Assembly (NCBI GenBank): GCA_947044365.1
Contig: OX345636.1
Span: forward strand, 44,889,037-44,953,036
Direction of reading: 5' to 3'
Origin: Petrosia ficiformis
Taxonomy: Eukaryota; Porifera; Demospongiae; Haplosclerida; Petrosiidae
Length of the DNA: 64,000 bases
Made by a program: the position numbers and the translations under genes. Below the pieces are notes generated by a model. It did not search any database and was not told the origin of the DNA. It saw nothing but the letters and a program-made list of their open reading frames with translations. Positions 48,924-61,792 of the stretch are shown piece by piece. Within the stretch, counting starts at the first letter, position 1. Each line of letters begins with the position of its first letter.

Positions 48924-51048
48924 TTAGTTAGATACCTCAAACGTCTATATAATTATATGAGGATTATTAACAAGTAATGAAATCTCATAGATCCTTCACA
49001 CTTTATAATTTAAATCTATATTGGCCCTACTTGGGTTAATGAATTCCTATCCTCTGTAACTGACTATTTCATATGCTAAACTTGGGAACTAATAGTTCAT
49101 TTAAAAAATCACACATCCAATTTGTTTAGCTTGTAATTATTATGACCCCAGCATATGTATACATGTACATGTCTGTATGTTATCAATAGATAGTAGACAT
49201 CTTGTTAAAAATATTGTAGGACATGTTTATACATGTAATCAAGAGTATATAATAGAAGGAGAGTATCTCACTAGTAGCGAAACCCTGCGAAAAGTACTTG
49301 AGTTGAGAAGATGGTGAAAAGTACGTGCTAGACCACAAGGTGGTGCACAGGGCCACAAGCATGTTAATCACGTGAATAGTGACAGATACGCTAATGTTAC
49401 ATACAAGCTTAAGGATGGCAGAGCTCAAGAGAGATGTTCTATATGAAGGAAGACAGGTTACCTGGGCACTCCTAATGATGTTGGTGCATAAAGTAAAATC
49501 CAACTCTTCCTTGAGATCGCCAAACTTCTTCGCAACTTTCTGGAGAAAGGCCACAAATCCCAGAATTAGAAGGCATCCTTGATAATGTTGTTGCAGCATC
49601 CATCTTTGTTTACAATGTGGTCACACAACTCCTCAACGCCTACTTAACCGTGATGATGTAGTTTTCACAGGGTTTGCTACATGCTTATATGGAAGTGCGA
49701 TACTCTCCCTCTCTTTCTATTATGTACTGCTCTCTTTCTATGATGTAATGCTTTTCTAAATTGTGCTATATCTTCTACCTTCCTTTTATTATCGACTTGT
49801 CTTCTTCGTATTTACCTCTCATTTTTTTGTCCTCTTCCTCCTCCTCCTTCTCTATCTTGTCTTCCTCCTTACTCTTTTCTCCCTCCTCCATCTCTTCTCA
49901 TATTCTCCTCCTTCTCTTCCACCTCTTCTTTCTCTACTCATTCTCATATAATCTTACAGAAGTACAAAGCAAAGTAGACTCAAAAATAGGTTTGTTAACA
50001 CATGTATGTATTCATACACAGGTTGATATATTTGTATATATACTCATATAAACCTTTTCTTCAACCAATTCCATGTCTTCAATCAATATTCATTCATGAT
50101 CTTGAGCAACAAATATGAAATACTTAAATTAAATCCTTGCCGGCTATTTACTGAAATATTGTGTCTTCATGGATGTCAAACTTTGTTTGCTTCTTGCACA
50201 AAATGGCTATAAAAAGTGAGCATTTAATGTAAACATTTTCTCAAAATTGATGCCTATAATTATTGTATTGTGACTCATGCAGCCATGAATATACATACTA
50301 AATACACTGTATTATCACATGAAAAGCCTGTTGTGTATGAGAACATGAAATATGACATATTCAATAAAATGTCACTATACAGTAACAGTAATTACCTTAG
50401 TTCTACTATCAGTATAGTACATAATTACTGTCTCACTACTGTGGTGTTCAATTGATAAGTACATGTACGTATACCAATTACTATCAAAACTACTGTTGAA
50501 CTACTTTAGTGTGGAAATGAAACTACTGCGTAATTACTGTACTGTATGGTGACAATTTATTCACATATATAATTATACTGTATGACCTTTATCACCTTTA
50601 AAACCTCACTAAGTTGCTATTCAGTTGTTTCAGTGTTCAGAAAAATGTTTTTGGTATTCACGAACAGCTATCATTAAGCTTCATGACCCCAAATTTTGTT
50701 TGTTACCTGTAGCTACAGATTATGACTTTCATTCAGATAACAATTTGCAGTGGATGATGAGGGACAGCTTTATGCTTGATACCACACAAAAAAATGGTGT
50801 AACTATTCTGTGATATATTCTTGGGCAATTTAGGGAGGCACTGGAAAGTCGTATAGCAAATTAAATGAAGTATCCACTTTGTAATTATAAACATGATGAC
50901 AAGATGCCAGATTTTGCGTGGATGAAGAAGTGCCTCCTTCCTCTCTCAGTAGGTGCTAGGCAGTATTTATTTTTGATCTCAACATTCTTTGATTAATTAT
51001 TTTAAGTTGGATTATCCACTTATTGCCTCTTCTATCTCTCCCTTGCAG
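48924..51048. other. Long spacer with two unassigned open frames
   Basis: 49183-49599 has a 138-codon minus-strand frame (MLQQHYQGCLLILGF) and 49379-49582 an overlapping plus-strand one; I recognise neither. 50625-50816 is a 62-codon plus frame with VATDYDFHSDNNLQWMMRD after an acceptor-like TTTCAG, also unrecognised. 49760-49940 is a TCC/CTT-rich pyrimidine tract. The small Rab exon expected between WVK and the G4 loop could lie here but was not found. Confidence 0.4.
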
Positions 51049-52361
51049 CAATGAGTGTTGTTGGTAACAAATCTGATCTTGAAGACAGCAGGCAGGTACC
51101 TCGTGACAGAGGAGAAGTGTTTGCTCATACACTTGGTGCAATGTTCACTGAAACTTCAGCATCAGATAATATTGGTACTCAAGTCATGATACATGCATGT
51201 TTACATACATGTACATGTCTTGTAGGGCCAGAGGGATAAATTATTGTTAGATCATTTGCTCATGATACATTGTATATGGAGAAAAAATTATCCTTATGAT
51301 TGCTTTGTGGTGATCATTCAATAATCATGGCTGACTTTATCATGCCTGAAACACAACTGCCTATTATAGTTATTATTTTGATTATCTACACTCCTTTAAA
51401 AGGTGGATCTTGTAGAACTTTAAGAACATATTTCAGGTAGAACAGCCTTTAGTTTCAGTTTCTACGTAGCTTACAAGTAGCTTTTTTCCTGCTAGTGTGT
51501 AGAGCTCGAGTGCACTTTCTACTATGTGTCATCCCCATTAATACAGTGACACCCAGAATGACACAACTTCCCTAAAATATATATCTGATCATGACACAAG
51601 AATATATATGTTATTATGTATATAGATTCAACCTTGTGAAAATCAATCCAAGAGATGCCTCTATGGCCATAAAAATCATACAATACAATACAGTGCATGT
51701 AGCATAGTACTTAAGCTTGTATTATTAACATTACTGCTTTGTTTACACAGTAAAGTAAATATTACTACTGTTGTGGAGCGTTTTAATAAGTCATAATTAG
51801 ATTATTGCCTTAGTACATTTTTACAGTAACGATAATTAACGGGTTAATAAAAGTATCACCATGACAATGATGATAGTATAGTGAAGTGTAATACTTGATT
51901 GCAACTACATGTACATGTATATTGTGTTGTTTTGTACAATAGTATTATCAACAGTACTACTGTATTGTTGTCCATTACTATACAATAGACATGGGGCAAG
52001 CATTTACTGAAGCTAGTGCTTGAAGCAAAATTTTAAGCACAAGCACATGCTTTTATGAAAAAAAGTGCTTAATCGAAATTAAGTTAAATTAATTAACTGT
52101 GTGCTACAAAGCGTTTTTCTCTTGATATCTTATTTTTACAGTGTCTTTTATATATAAGTACATGTAGTAGCTTCTGCAACCTTTCTTCGTAATGGTGTGT
52201 GGGGGAGAAAGACAGAGATTATTGTTTGTCCCTATAAAATGATTTTAGAGAGTGAATCTATAATAATAATTATTATACAGTATGTCTGTAATTAAGAAAG
52301 TTGTATCTCATTCTGGGTGCTCAGTAAATCAATGGTTGTGGTGTGTAAATTATCTCTCTCA

Positions 52362-52393
<32 letters not shown>

Positions 52394-54843
52394 GTAGGAG
52401 TTAAGGAAGCATTTCTCAAAGTTGGTCAAGGAGTGATAGAGTTATATCACAATCATTTACTGACCTCAACCTCAGTGAGTAGTTCATTTAGTCCATTCAG
52501 TGGTACTGTCTCTCCTTCACCACCTACGAGAGATAACGGAGTCAATCATGTCTATGTTTATCAAACACATTCCATAGGTAAGAATAAATTCTAACAACAT
52601 GTGGAAGTAAGACTAATTTGTAAATAATGAATGTAGATTTCAAAGTTTTGAATATTCAAATAAGAACAGTAATTTTTTAGTGTTGCATTGATTGAATTTT
52701 CTTCAAGCGCTTTGTAATGAGAACTATTTACTGCCTATTGTAAGTAATGTATTATGTTCTGTGCTCTGTTTCCACTGGGATTTAGAGTTATTAGATTAAC
52801 AAAAATAGATAGAACTTTCCCCAAACGCACATGCATATAACTAAGAATGAAGTTAATTCATTTAGATTCATCACACCTTACATGTGTAGTTATAATAACC
52901 ATTCATAATTCCATATACATGTAGGTGGTATATAAACACTGACATGATATGTGTGTACATACCAGTGAGACAATATGGAATAGAAGCTTCCATGCACAGC
53001 TTTGGTAATTATATAAACTCCTGTCAGTATTAATAATAATTAACTAGTTACATATTTTTAATCCACCATTGTTAATCTACAATATCAGAGAGTACGGTAG
53101 TACTCTCTATGTAGGGATGGCACGGAAAAAAAATGGCCGCCCATACATTTCAATTGCAAGTGATGACCTGAAATCTCTGGTAATATATACAGATAAGTTT
53201 TAATACACACATACCTATTCATATCTAGTGTTTTTATGACTACCAACATCTTCTAGATGGCCAAAGATTGTCGTTAAGGTAGAAAACCGGCGAGTGGCAA
53301 AACTGGCAAAATCTTCATATTATTATTATTATTTTTCAGACAAATCATTTTTTTGTTTGTTGAAATATCACGATGATTCTAGCACCATTCCAGTCGCATT
53401 TATAGTAAAATTCTGGTCTACAAGTATCGAGATGATATCTACAAATACTATGAAAGAAGACAGTCTCAACAACTACAAAGATTTGATCTCGAATTAGATG
53501 CCATTTTCTTAATTAATTACGCATGCGCAATCGTGTACTTGGAACATGGAAGCTAAAAAGGTGGAAGTACATTGGAATCATAAGCATAGTGATAACATTT
53601 GTAGGCAAATAAATTTTTATAATAATGAATATAATAATTATAGCCATTGTATAATAATATTGTATACTATGATAAGCATTGGAATACTGAACGGTTGACA
53701 CAGTGACTGACACTACTTCTTGCAGGACTGCAGACAGTGTTGTAAGTGAAATAGAGAATATACATCATCTGTAAGTGAAAAAGAATGATAATCAATACAT
53801 AAATACAAAAGACTGACTATTATTGATAAACAAATTTTAATGCATTTATGATTGTATGATGGTATATAGTGTTTCTGTAATCTACAAAAAATTCACACTT
53901 TTCAGAAAAAAACACAATGAAAACAAGAATAATAAAAAACATTCTCAATAAAAATGAAAGAAGATGTAGGGATGTCAAAACCCAAAAAGCATGCAAACAA
54001 GGTTGGGAAGCTAACATAGGACCCAAAATCACCTCCACAAGTACTTACACTGCTATAAAACAAAATACAAAGAGCTGTACTTATGTAGGGTTATATGGAG
54101 GTGATTTTGGGTCCTATGTTAGCTTCCCAACCTTGTTTGCATGCTTTTTGGGTTTTGACGTCCCTACATCTTCTTTCATTTTTATTGAAAATTTTATTAT
54201 TCTTGTTATAACTGGATTGCATATCTTTTTTAAAAATTGTAAATTGTGTAGCAATAGTAACATGTGTCTTCTCTAGTTGTTATAGGACAGGCATTAAATA
54301 ATAATAATGGCAGCCCTGTGTGCTATGTGTTAACCATAATTTAGCTCTTAGGTTTGCAACATCTGACAATTATATAAAGTTTGTGAACATGGAGATCATG
54401 GAGATCATCCATTTTTTCAATTATTGTTCAATATGCATATGGTGTGAAACTCATGACATCAATAATCTAGTAATTTGGTAGTTTCTTGATGTAACCATGC
54501 TAGTACTATAGATAGAAATGATTGTTCTATAAATAAAAAAACTACACCCAACCTAATAATGATAAACCTTAAAATAATTTTACGTATCCTGATGAGCAAA
54601 TTGACAGTTTCTGCATTATTCATAGTCATACAATAGCTACCAGACCTTCCTTTCTCGTAGAGTGGGAGGGGTTGGCTACATGAGACTAATCTACATGCTA
54701 TTGTTAGATTATTAATTATGTTAGTGCTAAATTAAATAATAATTAATAGTGAATGATTATTTTCAGGTAATAGCAGTAAAGTAGTAACTGAAAAAGAGGA
54801 TGAAGAAGAAACTGCAAAATCTTCCAGCTTTCCTTGTTGTTGA
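51049..54843 (+). CDS. Rab GTPase copy B, last three exons
   Basis: Exons 51049-51174, 52398-52577 and 54767-54843 join in phase 1 with GT-AG borders (TTGCAG, GTACTC; TGTAG, GTAAGA; TTTCAG). The first encodes MSVVGNKSDLEDSRQ (G4 motif NKSD) to FTETSASDNI (G5 motif ETSA), both nucleotide-base contacts in Rabs. The second gives VKEAFLKVGQGVIELYH and the Ser/Pro tail; the third ends in SSSFPCC, the prenylation site. The best partner upstream is 16761-17097, 34 kb away, with three intact fibrinogen-like genes in between. A Helitron-like element sits in the last intron. Confidence 0.82.
51175..51914. other. Rab intron outside the large duplication
   Basis: No match in 165-3975. Contains spacer repeats (GATTCAACCTTGTG, GCCTGAAACACAACTGCCTA). 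No gene. Confidence 0.5.
53085..54205 (+). mobile_element. Helitron-like element, 1121 bp, inserted in a Rab intron
   Basis: It starts TCAGAGAGTACGGTAGTACT after CTACAATA and ends TTATTATTCTTG before TTATAACTGG. The sister copy has CTACAATATTATAACTGC at 5163-5180, so insertion was between A (5170) and T (5171) with no duplication. The 5' end holds a 9-bp-stem hairpin (AGAGAGTAC, GGTA, GTACTCTCT). The 3' end is a palindrome, 53924-54205, with arms including AACAAGGTTGGGAAGCTAAC and GGACCCAAAATCACCTCC. Confidence 0.9.
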
Positions 54844-55886
54844 GTGTGTATAACACATTTTTTGTCAATTTCATTTGTCATGAAACTTATGCATTTGTCA
54901 ATAATAATTATTATGCATGCAGTATGACTTATTATGTGACATGATTATTATGTATGTATAGTAAACATTATTTTTGTATTAATATTAGTTATAAAAAGAC
55001 ACCCATTCAATGGTTGATTTCTAATAGTGAATAAATGCACTGAAATTATGAATGTTAAAAGAGAGATTGTCTTGACCTTTGGATAACAACAGAGATACCG
55101 TGAATATCCTGAGGGGTCTAGTCCTAGGTAATATTCCATGCTTAGCAGAAAAATGGTCTGCTTTTCTGTAATTATGCAGTGTTCTCAAAACAATTTAGTT
55201 GACAAATGCAAGAAAATGAAAATAATAATTATTACTGTTGTTCAAGTACAAAGTGCTAACTGCCATTTGCAAGCTGTTCATACGTGCTTGTGTATTCAGA
55301 ATGTTTTAAATAAAATTTAATTATGTTACGTTTGTGTAATAAAACTAGCAATATTAAATTCTATGGATAAGGCATACATGTAATTGCTATTGCCATTTGG
55401 ATAATCATGATCTATCAAATTGCTTTATGTGATGCACTGATAATGGATTGATAATTGGTATCAGGCAATATTGGCCATTATTTCTAGTATCAGTGATTCA
55501 GTATCAGTTATTTTAAATGATATTGTAATTAGTGTACTATTAATGTCATTGCTTGTGATTACATTAGTCACTTTTTATGATACTCAGTCTGTTTTTCTGT
55601 GGACTTCAATGCTAATATAACACCGTTAGGAGGGTTTCTCCTAATCAACTTTCCTCTATATCATAATTATCAGTATATCAGAATATCGATAAAATCTCAG
55701 TGTATCAGTGCATCACTATACTTTATATAGGAATATCCCCCTATGTGTTGTATATATAATTAATATAATAACTGCAAATCTGCAATGAAAAAAATTCTTT
55801 ATTTTTAGGCACAACCTTAAAAAGTAATATACTTATTTCCTGTCTTATTATGATGTCACGTCATAACAGGAAGTAAATAAACCAAG

Positions 55887-55976
55887 ATGGCTGCAGCTCA
55901 GTATTTTACAAATCAAGTTTACCAGCTCATAACTTCTGATTTACAAGGAATATTGGAGTGCAGCTTTAAATCTAAG
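55887..55976 (+). CDS. Second copy of the 30-codon exon
   Basis: Identical base for base to 13991-14080, with the same ATG context and GTAGAT donor. See that entry for the gene assignment problem. Confidence 0.45.
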
Positions 55977-56558
55977 GTAGATGTGTATTAAGTTTATGCC
56001 AAAAAAAAAAGAATTTGTTTTTTCATTGCAGTTATGTATAATTTTGGCAGGCTTGATTAGTTTCAAACATGTATAACCTTAATATAATAAATTGTAATAC
56101 ATGTAGAGTACAATGGTCTGTAATGTTTTTATTTGAAGGGGTCTCCTTGTACTGATGCACTGATAATCAGATTGGTAATTGATATTGGTTATTTCTGACT
56201 GATGTACAAATAATGTCATTTCTTGTGATTATAGCATCATTAGTTGCTTTCATGATACTCGTGATTATTGCGAAAATGCTCCTTTTCATTGAAAGAATCA
56301 GACACAGGAAGATAGGTATAATATCAGATTGGTATCGGTTATCAGTACATATCTAATGTAATTATATTATTAGTGCATCATTAACATGTACATATACATG
56401 TAAATGTCCATGTACATTTACATGTAGATGTAGATATGTAAAATACCTGTAGTTATAAACGTCCTTTTATTTCCTTTTCTGTTAAAATTAATGTTATTAA
56501 TCTCATGTATTAACAATGAACATTGTGACTTAATAGAAACTATCTATTGCTTATTTAT

Positions 56559-57423
56559 TACATACATGTACATGTAGTGTATTAATGTATGACTAATACC
56601 AGTTCAATCAGATTATGTTCATTAGACACACACAATGGATAATGGATTAATGAATACTAACTGTATTACATGTACATACATGTAGTGTTTTAATGTATGA
56701 CTAATACCAGTTCAATCACATTATGTCCATTAGACACACATAGTGGATGATGGATTAATGAATACTAACTGTATTACATGTACATACATGTAGTGTTTTA
56801 ATGTATGACTAATACCAGTTCAATCAGATTATGTTCATTAGACACACATAGTGGATAATGGATTAATGAATACTAACTGTATTACATGTACATACATGTA
56901 GTGTTTTAATGTATGACTAATACCAGTTCAATCAGATTATGTTCATTAGACACACACAGTGGATAATGGATTAATGAATACTAATTGTATTACATGTACA
57001 TACATGTAGTGTTTTAATGTATGACTAATACCAGTTCAATCAGATTATGTTCATTAGACACACATAGTGGATAATGGATTAATGAATACTAACTGTATTA
57101 CATGTACATACATGTAGTGTTTTAATGTATGACTAATACCAGTTCAATCAGATTATGTTCATTAGACACACATAGTGGATAATGGATTAATGAATACTAA
57201 CTGTATTACATGTACATACATGTAGTGTTTTAATGTATGACTAATACCAGTTCAATCAGATTATGTTCATTAGACACACATAGTGGATAATGGATTAATG
57301 AATACTAACTGTATTACATGTACATACATGTAGTGTTTTAATGTATGACTAATACCAGTTCAATCAGATTATGTTCATTAGACACACACAGTGGATAATG
57401 GATTAATGAATACTAATTGTATT
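56559..57423. repeat. 108-bp minisatellite, 8 copies
   Basis: Same unit as 14725-15804. Most units here have ACACATAGTGGATAATGG where the other array has ACACACAGTGGATGATGG, so units are more alike within each array than between them. Confidence 0.88.
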
Positions 57424-58338
57424 ACACAAATGTACTAGTGCTGGTTAATATATTGATACTAAACAATTATCATGATATCATATTGAATATTGTTGACAAT
57501 ACTGGTATTAGAAGGTATCCTCTTTAATCGAATTTTGTCCAATTATTAATTTTTATAAACCATTTTTTAAACTCCTGTTCAATAAATGCTACAGAGTAAA
57601 GGAACAATACCTAATAAATATGTTTAGGCCATCATTTAGAAAATTTGTTGAGGTGGGAACTTTAATTTAAAAGAATATGGGAGTTTATGGCAACATACTG
57701 GAGTATTCTGCTGTGCCTAATGACCCCCACCCTCTTGCATGTAAATAAAACCCTGATAGTCATAATTAATTAGATATACATGTAGTAATACAACATCATC
57801 CAGCTCTATTACATATTAGGACATGAACAAGTGTAGTTTTCCAATTTCAGTCATTCACTAGTCTTAACAAATGAACATTTGACATGTTCACTCTTAAATA
57901 TACACAGTCTAAAAGTTTCTTTAGTTAGTAGTTATGAGTTCCTGTGCAGTCATATAGATTAAATCATATTATCAACAGTTATAAAGTATTTGCTACATGT
58001 AAAATGATGATGATTAGCTTCAACTTAGTAAATTGCACATTTTGAATGTGAACTATTTCCTGTATAAAGGCTGTAGGAAATATTCTGCAGATAAGAAAGT
58101 GCAATTCAGTTGCCACACCCATTTAAATATTTGAAGGGGAGCAACCCACAATTCAAACATTGGATCATGCAGATGGATGTTCATAGCATTTGTTCAAGCT
58201 CTATTACATATATTTACACATGTGTATGTACATATACACTTTGAAGATTATATTGTGTGTTTTTGTAGTTGATTTAGTCTCATTATAAATTATTTTCTTT
58301 GTTTCTACATGTTTATCAAACAACAATAAAAATAACAG

Positions 58339-59164
58339 ATTCCATTCAGTGGTGAGTGAAAATGATCACATGATTATCACATGATAATACAAGAATATAA
58401 ATGTTCATCACTTGCATGTACATGTATTTCGAATGATACATGTAGCTGTATGTAATTTGAAAACACTGAAATGTAGAATTAATGGATGCACTCACTGTGC
58501 AGAATGTGATTGGGGAACAAGAATGACTACTGAAAAGAAAATAATTGCGGACTATACTTGACTATAATAATGATTATTACATGTATACTGAGATTGCAAT
58601 TACATGTACATGTATTATACTTATTCATGTACGTACACTATGTATGTGTGTGTACGTGTTTAATACAACTTACACTCCAGTCCTAGCAAAAGTACACAGT
58701 CTGTTATTTGATCTTTGTATAATTTCACAACTTTTGGTAGCTTGATTGAAGTCCCAATGTTGTTCATACACAGACAAAACACCAGATTACAGTAACCCTC
58801 CACTCCACTAACGTGGACGAAGGTTAATAATACCTGCAGTGTTATTCCTCTTATTAGTGGCTGAACATTGTCTGATGAACAGTGAATTAATATACATGTA
58901 TGTTATAGTATTTGGACTAGAAGTACATGTACATGTACGTTCATGACTGGTTAATAAATTACTAGATACATATACCATTAAGTCATCGAGGTGTTTGTCT
59001 GACTATACATGTTAATATTCACTGTCTCTTCTCTCATATTACCAGTACATGTATTATCCTCCATATTTAGGCTCCAATGTATTATAGACGTGCTAATGCA
59101 GCTCTAATAGTTTATGATATAACAAGTAATAAATCTTTTGAAGAGGCTAGAAGTTAGGTCAAAG
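58339..59164 (+). pseudogene. Rab GTPase copy C, middle exons, with stop codon
   Basis: Exon 59071-59164 reads [28 protein letters not shown], then TAG at 59155-59157 where copy B has TGG (Trp). The 13-nt micro-exon at 58339-58351 would read R-F-H-S-V, not R-F-R-S-M. A stop inside the GTPase core removes the G4 and G5 loops and the prenylation site, so this copy cannot make a working Rab. No later Rab exon is found before the end of the window. Confidence 0.75.
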
Positions 59165-60427
59165 GTCAGGTTTATGTGTATGTGTGGGTGTGACTGTGTA
59201 TACGTACATGTGTGTGTGTGTGTGTTCATGCATGCGTACACTCATGTGTTCATGCATGCATGCGTGCTTGCTTGTGTATGATCATCCAATTCACATAACA
59301 GAAGACTCCATCTTTATTCCATACCTAGCTACTATTGTCCTATATACTATTTTAATAATTATATTTTGTTAATTGTAGATATAATGTTTGTAGTTTGTAT
59401 CACTGAATAGACAACTGAATATAAACATATTGTAAATTTATAACCTAATATAAATACATTAATATGTATTAGATCTATAAACATAATTATGAGTTTATAT
59501 ATTTAATGGGTCAAAGGTCAGTATTTTGTGTGTGCGCGTGTGTACACAAATGCCATACCATACAACCATATGTGACTGTGGATGCAATAATCAGTGATTT
59601 AGCAAATAATAATTTTATCAAACACTTACCTTTAAATGTTTGTTATTCAGTCACTTTCCACTTGGTATCCAGGAACAGTAACTGTTGCTCCACCTAGTAA
59701 CCAGATTTAGTTAGTTTCTTGTACAAAATTACCAAATGTATGAGGAATGTCATTATTATCATTGGTATCGACTGTATTGAGTCTGATATACCACACCCTA
59801 GTTCCACCTGTGTCCAACTATAAACTATAAGCCTTGAACCCTAAACCCTAACACTTTAACGAAATAGTTACTAAATAACACCCCCTATCTACTTGTACAT
59901 GTACATGTGTATGTAAGGAATGTATGCATATGCGTAATTGTTTATGTAACAAGCAAATATATATATATAGATTCAACCTTGTGGAAAGCAATAGAGATGG
60001 CCCTGATGGTCATAAAAATTACTCGGTCAGTTAAGCTACATACATGTATAATTAGATCATGTGATTATGCTAACAACTGATCTGAGTCTGGTGGTTTTTA
60101 ATTACCCTGCATGGAAACTTATAGCATTCTGTATAATTATATATACTATGCAAACCTTCCAGTCTACAACCTTTGACTGTCTTAATTGTTTGTCCAGGGC
60201 CCCATGACTTGTATGACCGAAGCCATTGATCAATCAGTTTATTATGTATTGTTTCTCTGTTAGATTATGGAGTTGTAATTATCATGATTTGTGTACTATG
60301 TATGTATGTATGGCGTGGGTTAGTCGATTCAAAGGGCCCTACATCACTTCATGTCCCCTCATCTTCAATTTCTGGCGTAGAACAGCTACAAAAACGGAAG
60401 ACGGAGAGCGCCAAACGAGGTCAATAA
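59165..60427. other. Spacer, copies of Rab intron and segmental repeat pieces
   Basis: 59220-59500 matches 17130-17340 and 34440-34740. 59540-59720 matches 35745-35925 (empty site of the 612-bp MITE). 59770-60240 matches 19320-19770. 60380-60424 may be the start of the pogo-like frame, ending in a TAA at 60425. No intact gene. Confidence 0.55.
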
Positions 60428-61680
60428 CTAAAGTTGAGTGATGAACAGAAGGCCAAGATAGCCCAATACGCCTACAAAATGGAAATACCTCTGCTGTTAG
60501 GCATTTCAGTAAGACTCTGAGCATAACACTGAATGAAAGTACTATTCGTACATGGGTGAAAAAATACAAAGAAGAACGCGAGAAATGGATGAGAGCTGGA
60601 GAAATAGATTTAAGTGTGAAAACGTTGCCATCAGCAAAACGAGGTAGACCTTTGCTTTTGGCAGAAAAACTTGACAACGAGGTAAAAGGATACTTAAGAA
60701 GCTTGAGGGATGAAGGAGGAGTGGTTACTGTTTCTGTAACTATGGCCATTGGGACGGCAATTGTTGAGTCAAACAATCGAATGCTTCTTGCCAAGAATGG
60801 TGGGCCTATAGAAATCACTAAAAATTGGGCTCGATCTTTACTTTATTGAATGAACTTTGTTAAGAGAAAATGTGGGTCAACTCGTAAAATTTTGATGAAG
60901 TCAAAGAGCAGTTCCTGTTGGATATTCTAGTCACTGTACATATGGAGGAAATACCGTTTGATTTAATCCTTAACTGGGATCAAACTGGACTTCATGTTGT
61001 ACCAGGATCCACATGGACAATGGAAGAAAAAGGATGTAAACGTGTGGAAATAATAGGCATGGACGACAAAAGGCAAATCACAGCAGTGATTTGTGGTACA
61101 ATGACAGGCAATCTCCTTCCTTTCCAGTTAATCTATTCTGGAACGACAAAGGCCTGCTTGCCAAAAGTTGCTGAAATTCCATCCGATTGGCATGTCACAT
61201 GTACCAGTAATCACTGGTCAAATGAGGAGAAAATGAAGGAGTATTTGGAATGAATCATTTTGCCTTACAGAAACACAAGGAACTGAAATTGAGTGATGAT
61301 CATCCTGCTTTGGCAATATTTGATGTGTTTCAGGGGCAAACAACTGATAGGATTTATGAAATACTTGAGAAGAATAACATCTTTATCGTAAAAATACCTG
61401 CGAACTGCACAGATCGACTATAACCTATGGATGGACTTAAGTGTAAACAAGTCTGTAAAAGACTTTTTACGTCAGAGATTTATGGAGTGGTACTTGAGTC
61501 AAGTCTTGGTGAAGCTAACTGATAGCAAGAGTGATGTTGCTATCGACTTCAAGCTTTCAACAATGAAGCCTTTGGGTGCTAGATGGTTAATTGAATTGGA
61601 TGATTATTTGAAGACTAACAATAGTATCATTAAAAATGGATTTAGGTATTACCAGTATTCTTATGTCATGATTTTTTTGT
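60428..61680 (+). pseudogene. pogo/Tigger-like DDE transposase, decayed
   Basis: Family-like pieces in order: LKLSDEQKAKIAQYAYK (N-terminal helix-turn-helix), a one-base shift, then STIRTWVKKYKEEREKW and KRGRPLLLAEKLD, a TGA at 60847 where Arg is expected, MNFVKRKCGSTRK, another shift, FDLILNWDQTGLHVVPG (first catalytic Asp), GNLLPFQLIYSGTTKACLPK, a stop at 61251, ALAIFDVFQGQTTDRI (second Asp), a stop near 61422, and PMDLSVNKSVKDFLRQ (third Asp). At least three frameshifts and three stops rule out function. The DDE_1 motifs make the family call fairly firm. Confidence 0.82.
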
Positions 61681-61792
61681 CTACTGATTCAGTAAAACAT
61701 AGTTATTAGTTTTAAAAATTTGTTTGTTCAAAAATGAACTGATTAAATAAACAAAAAACATAATTAATAATTAATATAATTTTGCATGTACC

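Larger units (their letters stand above)
51915..59520 (+). repeat. Second copy of the 3976-17361 segment (large tandem duplication)
   Basis: Aligns with 3976-6418 and then 13495-17340, same strand and order, at roughly 93-97% identity with identical exon layout. Differences include no CACTA element, a Helitron-like insertion at 53085, 8 rather than 10 minisatellite units and a shorter (CT)n run. Spacing is 47912 bp at the first Rab exon and about 42000 bp past the transposon. Confidence 0.9.

Noticed and set aside
49183..49599. 138-codon minus-strand frame as a gene
   Set aside because: Mixed hydrophobic composition, no recognised motif and no conserved copy; left only as an unassigned frame in the spacer entry.
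60339..60818. 159-codon minus-strand frame
   Set aside because: Opposite strand of the pogo-like transposase remnant, whose motifs are on the plus strand.
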